Positions 56,171 through 64,000 of a DNA stretch of 64,000 nucleotides are shown one piece after another. The stretch lies in assembly GCA_034770075.1 (NCBI GenBank), contig CM068385.1:42926721-42990720 (forward strand), in the 5' to 3' direction. This stretch comes from Aralia elata (taxonomy: Eukaryota > Streptophyta > Magnoliopsida > Apiales > Araliaceae). The stretch's first letter is position 1. Each line of letters begins with the position of its first letter. Under the pieces are notes generated by a model. That model was not told the DNA's origin. It ran no database searches and saw only the letters and a program-made list of their open reading frames with translations. Position numbers and translations under genes: made by a program.

Positions 56171-57252
56171 AGATTCAAAGACAGTCAAGCTAATTGACTA
56201 TAACTTAGCGCTATCTGGGAGGCAACCCAACATTTTAATCTTCTGTTCTTCTTTTGTTTCGTAATTTATTTTCTGTATTCAAAAAAAAAAAAAAAAAAAG
56301 GGGTTTCTGTAACTAATTTTGGATTTGGGTTGATGTGTGTGCAGGTGGAAACTTGAATTGGCCAAAAAATTGACTAAGTGTGCTTATAAGCGCTATTAGC
56401 GCTCAACCTAGCATACCCATAGCGCTAGGGGCGCTACACCTCGCCATGAGCTACTGCACCATAGCGCTGTAAGCGCTCACTAACGCATGAAGCAAGTGCC
56501 AAAGGTGCTGCCCCAAGCCAACACAGTCTGCATAATAGCGCTATTAGCGCCCAACATAGCGCCAGCGGTGCTACACCACGCTACAACACACTGCATCATA
56601 GCGCTATTAGCGCTCAATCAAGTCATTCTATAGCGCTAGAAGCGCTCGGCAGGGAATTTTGAAAAAAAAAATAAAGTCTAAAACCCTAGGTCGGGCTTAT
56701 TGAAAGTTTTGCACTACAAAGCCAATTTTGCTTCTTCTTCTACCTCATTCAAGCCGCCTCTAGCCGACTTTTCTCCATTGTTGCTGCGTAGAAGCTATTT
56801 TCCCCCAATCAAACATTAACAATCAACCACCCATATTCCCAACTACCGTCGGCTTTCAACAATTGCAACCAGAGAACTTCCATAGCCAAGAAGGATTAAA
56901 GGTTCTCACATGGGTAATTCCAATTTCAAGTAAGCTTTACATTATTGATTAATTAGTACTTGAAATTGTTGGCTAGAAAGTTTAATTGCTAGTAGTTGGA
57001 GATAATTCTTTGGTTGTGCTTGTAACCCAATTGAGTTTGTGTTGGCTCAATTGGGATTGGGTTTAAGTTTCAATTGTCTATCTTTATACTTGTAAGTTGT
57101 GGGAGATTTCATTGTGCTAAATTGGGTTATTCATAAGTTTAGGGGAAACATTGTCTAACGGTTTTTAAAGTGTGCATACCAAGTGTTCGACAGATTGCCC
57201 CAACGAGATTTTGAGTTCTTTTGGGTCTTGATTTGTGTTTAATTGGTTATTA
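56171..57252 (+). mobile_element. UTR between pol and accessory ORF with AGCGCT palindrome cluster
   Basis: No gene. An A-run lies at 56281-56299. About ten AGCGCT palindromes occur within 56388-56655, many as TAGCGCTATTAGCGCT pairs, with further AGCGCC variants. One more lies at the pol end (56206). A stretch at 57028-57055 (CCCAATTGAGTTTGTGTTGG) matches the flanks of this element's own insertion site. Confidence 0.8.
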
Positions 57253-58482
57253 ATGGCTCCCAAAAGACATAGAGGGGAAAGTTCAGGTTCATCAGCTATG
57301 GTCAAGTATGATAAGAAGAAATTTGTTAGCTCTGAAGCAAGTGATAGGTTTAAAAATTGGTCTTCCGGGAAATCTCTAATTCCTGAGCGTGGCTTGCTAC
57401 CTATTGAGCGGGTAGATGGGGAGTTAGCTCAAATGATACGCAGCCGCAATTGGATGGTATTTACTGCACAACCCGAACCAGCTGCCGTGAATATTGTGAA
57501 GGAGTTTTATGCTAATGCTAAAGAAGCTAATGGGAATCTAGTTATGGTTTGGGGTCAGGAAATAAATGTGGGCCGTAAAAGTATTAATGCGTATTATGGG
57601 TTGCAGAAAATTCACAGGGATGGCTATACGAAATACTTGGAAGAGGATTTGGATTATTCTGAGATTATAGAAGCCCTCTGTGAGCCAGGGACTGAATGGA
57701 AGCTGACTGATCAACAAGAAACTGTGCACTTTCCCTCAGCCAAATTGAGCAGATATGGAAAAGCATGGCATGCTTTTATATGTGCCAAGTTGATGTCGTG
57801 CCGCCATATGAGCGATGTCATTAATCAGCGGGTGACATTATTGTTTTGCATTGCTCAAGGGAAGACAGTGGATATAGGGGAGATAATTCATGAATCTATC
57901 ATACACACGCTTGAGGGTAGTACCACAGGTGGACTGCCTCACCCTTCATTGATCACAGATTTGTGCCGTCGAGCTGGAGTCAAGTGGGATAAAGATGAAC
58001 TTATGCAAGCCCCATTGCCTCCAATTGATCATGCTGCAATGGGACGGTACAGAGTATGGGGTGGAGGTGAGTCGCACCCGCGGGGTTTAGGCTTCATTCT
58101 ACCACAACAGCAGGAGCAGGCACAGGAACAGCCACCACCTGTTGAGGATCCCGTTCCAGCCCCTACTATAGTTGAGACTATCCGGCAGGATCTTCGGCAT
58201 CATACTCAACGGATAGACTTAGTGGCCGGTTCGATTCAGAGGGGTTTTGATTTGATGACTCGACAGCAGAGTCGACTTGCTCAGTGCCAGGCGGAGATTT
58301 ATGCCTATAATGTTAATTGTTCCACAGCCTTGGCGGATATGTTTAGGCGGTTGAATCCTTCGGCAGGGCCTTTCCAGTTTCCACCAGCTCCTCCTTTATC
58401 TATTTACCCACCACCTGACTCGCCTCCTGATGCGGATGATGATGATGAGGATGACGCTGCCGATGGCAGTGATGATGAGTAG
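57253..58482 (+). CDS. Athila accessory ORF, putative plant transposon protein
   Basis: Open with no stop or frameshift; an in-frame ATG is also at 57235, but 57253 (MAPKRHRGESSGSS) matches the usual start of this family. 409 residues. N-terminal basic KRHR patch, possible nuclear signal. Residues ~100-270 resemble the 'putative plant transposon protein' domain (Pfam family from memory, PF20167): LSRYGKAWHAFICAKLMSCR, VINQRVTLLFCIAQGKTVDI, GLPHPSLITDLCRRAGVKWD. After that a Gln/Pro linker, a helical region, and a tail of Asp/Glu. No membrane segment or signal peptide, so it is not an envelope-like protein even though it occupies the env-like position of Athila. Role unknown. It is the only intact ORF of this element. 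Confidence 0.78.
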   Translation: MAPKRHRGESSGSSAMVKYDKKKFVSSEASDRFKNWSSGKSLIPERGLLPIERVDGELAQMIRSRNWMVFTAQPEPAAVNIVKEFYANAKEANGNLVMVWGQEINVGRKSINAYYGLQKIHRDGYTKYLEEDLDYSEIIEALCEPGTEWKLTDQQETVHFPSAKLSRYGKAWHAFICAKLMSCRHMSDVINQRVTLLFCIAQGKTVDIGEIIHESIIHTLEGSTTGGLPHPSLITDLCRRAGVKWDKDELMQAPLPPIDHAAMGRYRVWGGGESHPRGLGFILPQQQEQAQEQPPPVEDPVPAPTIVETIRQDLRHHTQRIDLVAGSIQRGFDLMTRQQSRLAQCQAEIYAYNVNCSTALADMFRRLNPSAGPFQFPPAPPLSIYPPPDSPPDADDDDEDDAADGSDDE

Positions 58483-59627
58483 TGTTCTTCATTAGGGGAG
58501 TCCTCTGTTCTTACTGTTTTATTCTTTTTCAATGAGGGCATTGTCTTGTTCAGTTTGGGGGGTAGTTTTTTTTGTTCGGTTTCATACATTTAGTTTGTTT
58601 TGTTTTCTTGTGTTTATACACGATGCATGGTAGTTGCATTGTATTTTAGGGTGTGTCAAGCATTTAGTTGCATGTTAATTGTTCAGGTTGTGTTAAGCAT
58701 GTGATGCATTTAGTTTCATGAATTAAGCATAAATTGATATAGTATCTAATGTGGCCAATGATAAGATTGGTTTCATGGTTTTAACTTGAGAAGAATTGAA
58801 AACTAGTGCGTAGTGATGACTTTGATTAGGAAGTGAAGTTTAACTTGTCTGAAACTTTTGTTAGCAAGGAAAGCACATAATCAGTTGTTTTGAGCAATTT
58901 AATTCAAATTGTTGCATAATTTTCTTCTGGTGGAAGATTTGGGTTAAAACTTGATAATATGGGTGAAGCGTCCATTAAATGAAAAACAGGCAAGAATCTA
59001 AGTTTGGGGGAATCTTGGGGTGTGAAAACAAATGGTGAAAATTTTGAACCTTTCCCAATTAAAGAATGGATCATGTGGTAGGTTGAGATGGAGCGTAAAA
59101 CGCACTCATTCATAAACACATGGAACGAGATGGAGCGTAAAACGCACTCGTTCAAAAGAAAGTGAGATGGAGCATAAAATGCACTCACTAAAAAGAAAAA
59201 AATTGTTTTAAATTCCTGGGGAAGGGTTTAAAAAGGGTCTAAATGTGTTAAATAACCTTAGTGATACCCTTATGCTTAGTGATTGCTTGAATCAGTTGAA
59301 TTGGTTGTATTCATGGCTTGAATTGAGTTGCAATTGAAAGTTTTCTTCTAAGAAGTCAATTATGTGATGGATTTGAATTGTAATTGATTGAAATGGTTGA
59401 TATACACACACGTACGACATGGGTGATGACAGGTGTAACTTAACTACTTGGTTGGAGTTAGAAACTGTGCATTGGTTAGAGATTCTACTTAAGTATGTAT
59501 GATATCTTTGAGGCCTGATGTTGGATACTGTGTTGGTTGACTGTTTGATTCGTAGGCATGATAGTTTGTTTGCATTTGCATCATTGCATTGCTTGGGGAC
59601 AAGCAATTAGTTAAGTTTGGGGGTATT
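58483..59627 (+). mobile_element. 3' untranslated region with hairpin motifs and PPT
   Basis: No gene. The hairpin motif cluster is at 59085-59191. Near the end the text GCTTGGGGACAAGCAATTAG is followed by a PPT, AAGTTTGGGGGTATT (59613-59627), directly before the LTR. Minus-strand frames at 58904-59606 are readings of the repeats. Confidence 0.75.
59085..59191 (+). repeat. Hairpin motif cluster (three copies)
   Basis: Two exact copies of GAGCGTAAAACGCACTC and one with two changes (GAGCATAAAATGCACTC), each preceded by GAGATG and spaced about 40 bp. The paired changes in the third copy (C to T on one arm's partner, G to A on the other) keep the hairpin core complementary. Confidence 0.85.
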
Positions 59628-60951
59628 TGATGAGTGGGTTTTATACCTACGAATTAGGTATTGTTAGGCTTAATTATTGTGGTCTTTAAGTGTTTTTAGT
59701 ATTATTTTACTTGTTTTTGGTGTTTATTTATTGTAGGTTGGAGCTGGAGGGGCAAAAGGGTAAATTTGAAGCTTAAAATACACTTGGTGGCATTTTTGTA
59801 ATTATGTGGACAAGGGCTAGCGCCAGCAGCGCTAGGGTTAGCGCCAGAGGCGCTAGTTCACATTTCTGGATGCTAAAGTTCAGCTGAAGGAGGAAAAGGA
59901 AACCAATTCGGAAGAGGATTCTAGTCCATGTTGATCAGATAGTGAGAAGAAAACCCTAAGAAGAAACTTGGAGACTTTTATTATAATTAATCTATCTTTA
60001 TTTTAGAGAGAACGAAGAGATTTTCTGTGGATGACTTTTGTTCGAGCATTGGATTTTTTGATGTGGGTTTAAGCTTGTCTTGGATTTTATTCACAATTGG
60101 GTTTGATCAATCTACTTCTTCTTTCTTCAATTGATTGTTTATCTTCCATGTGTAGTTTTGATCCCATAATGGCTTTTGGTTCAGACATGAACTAATCTCC
60201 ATTATGGGATTCTAACGGATTTTAATATGTAGTTTAATTACAGTCTTGATTGTTAGGTTGTTTTGCATATCATAAGGAATTTCTATCATGATTGTTTTGC
60301 ATGTATGAATGTTTGATCATCATTCGATTTCAGTACTTATTTGGAATTGAAAAAAAACATATAAGTATGGATTGTAATCATGATAGCTTGCGAATATGAG
60401 GCTTAATTGGATAGCTTAATATTTTGTGAATCAGATAGAAATATACTGTTTTACCGTAAGAGTCAAAATAAGGACTTGTGCTTAGAATCAATATAATTGT
60501 AATTTCACATAGAAATATAGTGATTTTGATTATAGTGGTGATTACATGGTGTCTATTGAGTATGGATATTATGTAAGTTGGTCATAATGCATTGACAAAT
60601 GGTTATGTCTATTTTAGTGTCTTTGGCTACTTTTCTGTGATATATGAACTTACTAGCATGATAGGGGTAATTAGATGAACTATTAAATGAAGTTAGGATC
60701 CCATTAATTCCAGGCTTGATATATTTCGTTAGTAGTTGCATAGTTAGTTATTAATTAATATAGAAATAATTTTGTCACCAAAAGTAAGTCAATAGTTTAA
60801 GCAAATAAGTATAGTGATAGAACTGATGCATAGTGATTTAATTTAATCCCGTCTTTGTGGGACGATACTCTACTTCCTCTGTATTACTTGTTGACCGTGT
60901 ACACTTGCACGAGTTAGAGCTCTTTTATTAAAGACTTAAAAAGAGGCAACA
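59628..60951 (+). mobile_element. 3' LTR of complete Athila-like element
   Basis: Same length as the 5' LTR. Followed by AGTTT at 60952-60956, then GTGTTGGCTCAATTGG, which continues the outer element. Confidence 0.93.
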
Positions 60952-62354
60952 AGTTTGTGTTGGCTCAATTGGAGGATTTTGGGTTATTCGATGCTATGAT
61001 TTGATTGAATATTACAATAACTTAGCAATTTTTGTTGAAACTGAGTTTGGGGGAGGTATTTAATGAAGAATTTCAGTCAGCGCACATCACGTAGTCAACG
61101 AATTGTCTAAAAGAAAGTTGGCCTAATTGAGCATTGTTTGGTAAGGAATTGCTTGGTTATTATCCGAATGTCGCCCCAATGCATGTTTCTGAGCCATAAC
61201 CGTTACCAGTTTATCCACCATCAGACTCAAATGTTTAGAAGGCTATGGTCGAGCATGACGCTTAGCTAATCAGGGAAGTTCTCAGTTTTCATTTCTTTAT
61301 CTTATAAACAATGAGGACAATGTTCACTTTGAGTTTGGGGGTGGATCATATAGCATTGGCATCATAGTTACATAGCATGTGTTAGTTATTTGTGCATTTT
61401 AATGTTTGTTTGCTATTTTGAAAAAAAAAATTATTTTTAAGACGTGTCTCTTGAGCATTGTTTTAATTTGATTTGAACTACAATTCATGGTCTATGATAA
61501 GAACTTGATTGAATAGTTTCTAACTCATGGAAAATGGATAAATGTTGCTTAGTATTTGTGCTTAATCGTTATTGTGGTTATTATTTTGCTTATGCGGCCT
61601 TTCACTCTTTTGCACCTACCCATGAGTATTGAGCTAGTTGTATGCTTATTGAAGGCTTTTATAACCGAATGCTTGTGGGAAATATTTATAAACTCGAGAA
61701 CTCGTTTAAACATCACTCGAAGCAAGGTGTCCAAATTTGTTGCGTTTGAATTGATGGTCATGTGGTGAGTTGAGATGGAACGTAAAACGCACTCACTCAT
61801 GGACACATGCGTAGGAGAGATAGAGCGTAAAACGCACTCTCTTATAATTTTGATAAAAGTAAGACATCTATGTTTATCAAATCTTGCGTTGGGTTGAGAT
61901 GGAGCGTAAAACGCACTCACCCACAAGAGTGGACTTAAGATAAGATGGAGCATAAAATACACTTACCTAGAGTCCTTTGATTTCATATTTTTGAAAATTG
62001 TGATTTGTATACCTTTGTATTCAGTGATGTGTTAAGCATGTAGTTTTTGTGGTTTATTTTGATTATTTCATAAGGTAATGTGGTTGCATAGCTTCATCCG
62101 AGCTTAATTGGTTTAGTGCTATTGGGTACTCACATACACACACGGAAGGGACCTAAAGCAAGCTATGACTAGCTAATTGTAAATCTAAACTTCCAACGTT
62201 TTGAAAGTTTCCATGAGTTTTTATGTGTTTATGCTTTGAGACCATTGATTAGCTTTTTAATTCATTGCTCAAGTTAGATTATTTAGAAATGTTTAATTTT
62301 TATAGTTTGTGTGTTTTGCTTGAGGACAAACAAAGGTTTAAGTTTGGGGGTATT
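60952..62354 (+). mobile_element. Outer Athila-like element, right internal part and PPT
   Basis: No intact gene. Near 61200-61260 a stretch (CCACCATCAGACTCAAATG) resembles the end of the accessory ORF of the inner element, but frames are broken, so it is a decayed remnant. Hairpin motifs lie at 61772-61966. The PPT-like TTTAAGTTTGGGGGTATT precedes the LTR at 62355. Minus-strand frame 61549-61962 reads the repeats and is not a gene. Confidence 0.68.
61772..61966 (+). repeat. Hairpin motif cluster (four copies)
   Basis: Copies begin at about 61772, 61818, 61894 and 61940. The first three keep CGTAAAACGCACTC; the last reads GCATAAAATACACTT. They sit in the same place, upstream of the PPT, as in the inner element. 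Confidence 0.82.
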
Positions 62355-64000
62355 TGATGAGTGTGTTTTATACACACAAATTAAGTGCTTTTGAGCTTGA
62401 TAATTTGTAAATCCTAAGTCATTTCGTTTGGTTTTATGTGTTTTCATCTTATTATTATGTAATGTAGTTTTGTATTACTTTTATATTTTTTGTGTGCTTT
62501 TATGTGTTTTTACTTTGTTTTATAGGAATTGAAATAAAGGTCCCTTGGATCGTTGCGTTTTTGGCTCGAATTTGACATTCCAGCTGCTTGTTTCTCAATT
62601 TGACCCATGATGCAATTCGAATCTCTCAAAACTCAAAGAACGAAAGTTGTAGATCTTTGTCTTAGTTTTTCAGAATATCTAGAATCATCCAATTTGAAGT
62701 TCGTATGAGAGAGTTATGGTCATTTTACCATCGGATTTTGCATGAATTTTACACAGTAGTTGCTTCGGGCTCAATTTGAGCCTTGCTCCGGCCATTATCT
62801 CGATGAACTCCAGTTATGAAAGTTGTAGAGCTACTTCTTAGCTTTCTATATCCTACTTAATCGCCCTAATCTGAGTTCGGACGAAGAAGTTATGGCCATT
62901 TTTCCAATAGACGTTGAAATTGATTCGGGGTATACTATTCTTCTGTCGGGGCGGTAGATTCTAGCACTATTCCACCGCCGGGGCGGTAACTCCCTCGATG
63001 CAGTCCAGATTTTCGCGATTTTTGGCCAATTTTTGATATCTAAGCTAGGGTTTCATATACCCATCTCATATAACACCAAAGGGGCGGCTCGTATAGGCAT
63101 TCTAACTCATTCTGACACTTCTAACATCAATTCTAGAGAGAGGGAGGCTTCCATAAACATCAAATTAAGAGCAAAAGTGCTACAATTCAAGGAAAAATCA
63201 GCAAAGTTCAAGGAGCAAGAAGAGCAAGGAGTATCAAATCTTGAGGGAAAGCTTGAGAATAAGAATCAACCCATCAAGCAACCATTGAATATCTTCCTAA
63301 GGGGTTTTATCATTCTATCTCTAGTATTCTCTTCTTAATTTGTAATTCCATCATGATGTATAGATCAAATTTGATGTTTATTGTAAGTCCCATGAACTAG
63401 AACTAATTTTCTATGATTTCAATTGAACCCAATACATAGTCTGAATTGAATGCCCTCTCTTTGATGTTGGTTAATTATTTGTGATTGGATATCATAATTT
63501 GTGCTTTATATATTAATTACCTAGCTAGTAATTACCTTGGGAACTTATATGGAATTGAGAGAGGAAGTATAGGTTGAGACCTTATTATGATATCATGTGA
63601 AAATTAGATATTCTTATGGGTAATTTATGAAATTAAGTGACGTGTGTTTTATTTATTACCCTCATGAATGGATAATTTGATTGTATTTAGGATAGACATA
63701 TACCTAAATACCACATGTATCTATTGGAGAATCTATACTTAATGGTTTCTATTGCGAAAGTTGGTAATTGATGGAGTAGTTAATGAGGTTTTGTGACATA
63801 CACCTTACTAATTATTCTTGATATGAGAATCTTGCTAATGTGTAGAATAGAGATATATCTATACACCGTAATGGGGAATATGTATTTGACTATCGAGAGA
63901 GGCTTATACATACTAGTGATATCTCGGATAACAATTCTTGTGATTTTACTAGTTGAAAAGAGAGAGTTAGGACATTCAAATGAAGTGTTGGGGGAAATTA
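62355..64000 (+). mobile_element. 3' LTR of the outer Athila-like element (runs off window)
   Basis: Starts TGATGAGTGTG after a PPT and aligns with 45474-47014 over its length. Includes the GC block GTCGGGGCGGTAG and CCGCCGGGGCGGTAAC near 62945-62990. The last base of the window is inside this LTR, about 245 bp short of its expected end. The open frame 63033-63338 also appears, decayed, in the 5' copy and is chance. Confidence 0.85.

Larger units (their letters stand above)
49268..60951 (+). mobile_element. Complete Athila-like LTR retrotransposon (11,684 bp)
   Basis: LTRs 49268-50591 and 59628-60951 are both 1324 bp (TGATGAGTGGG ... GGCAACA) and flanked by AGTTT. Internal order is PBS, gag, protease, RT, RNase H, integrase, accessory ORF, UTR with hairpin motifs, PPT. 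By eye the LTRs differ at roughly 15-20 sites. It sits within the 3' region of a related Athila-like element. Gag and pol carry stops, so this copy is not autonomous as it stands, though the accessory ORF is open. Confidence 0.94.

Noticed and set aside
61549..61962. 137-codon minus-strand frame with repeated ECVLRSIS
   Set aside because: The repeats are the hairpin motif GAGCGTAAAACGCACTC read as protein; the same reading appears at 34291 and 58904.
1..64000. Host (non-transposon) protein-coding gene
   Set aside because: Every frame over about 150 codons is assigned to a retroelement or to repeats; none looks like a conserved cellular gene.

Overview
This window is plant nuclear DNA, almost certainly repeat-dense heterochromatin of a dicot-like genome. 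I see no host gene. Nearly all of it is LTR retrotransposons of Ty3/gypsy type (Tat/Ogre-like, Athila-like and chromovirus/Tekay-like) plus one family I call LTR-A, whose superfamily is unresolved. They are nested in each other and in various states of decay. The plant assignment rests on these lineages, on their primer-binding sites (PBS), and on plant-only accessory genes (a plant-mobile-domain protein, a DUF7745-like protein and a putative plant transposon protein). The species cannot be named from the sequence.

Layout. 1-3433: part of a chromovirus-like LTR, AT-rich spacer, then the PBS end of a minus-strand LTR-A element. 3434-10782: 5' half of a Tat/Ogre-like element on the plus strand (5' LTR, PBS, gag, partial protease), carrying an Athila-type solo LTR at 5592-7680 with a GAGGG target duplication. 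10783-15709: broken chromovirus and Athila pieces. 15710-32043: the other part of LTR-A, then the 3' half of a Tat/Ogre-like element on the minus strand: 3' LTR, polypurine tract (PPT), a 70-bp tandem array, two antisense accessory genes and the end of pol. A 6.5-kb Ty3/gypsy element (21878-28410) interrupts the first accessory gene. The two Tat halves fit together as one element (near-identical LTRs, matching TTTGC target duplication, two complementary LTR-A parts), so the 10783-32043 block appears to be inverted.

32044-35571: a chromovirus LTR piece and an internally deleted minus-strand Athila-like element. 35572-43443: a decayed Tekay-type chromovirus (reverse transcriptase to chromodomain, then 3' LTR), split within reverse transcriptase by a 4.0-kb solo LTR with a GTTCA duplication. 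43444-45473: LTR-A with PBS and leader. 45474-64000: an Athila-like element with a gag-protease remnant and little else, into which a complete younger Athila-like element (49268-60951, 1324-bp LTRs, AGTTT duplication) has inserted.

How the parts relate. Within each element LTRs, PBS, gag, protease, reverse transcriptase, RNase H, integrase and PPT occur in standard order, and accessory genes lie between pol and the 3' LTR. Most stop codons in the coding regions look like C-to-T changes, consistent with long-term cytosine methylation. The least expected signals are: short GC-rich palindromic motifs that differ between families but sit in comparable non-coding slots; a hairpin motif shared by three Athila-like elements; two spliced-looking antisense genes; and a template-switch scar at one insertion. 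All alignments and identities were judged by eye.
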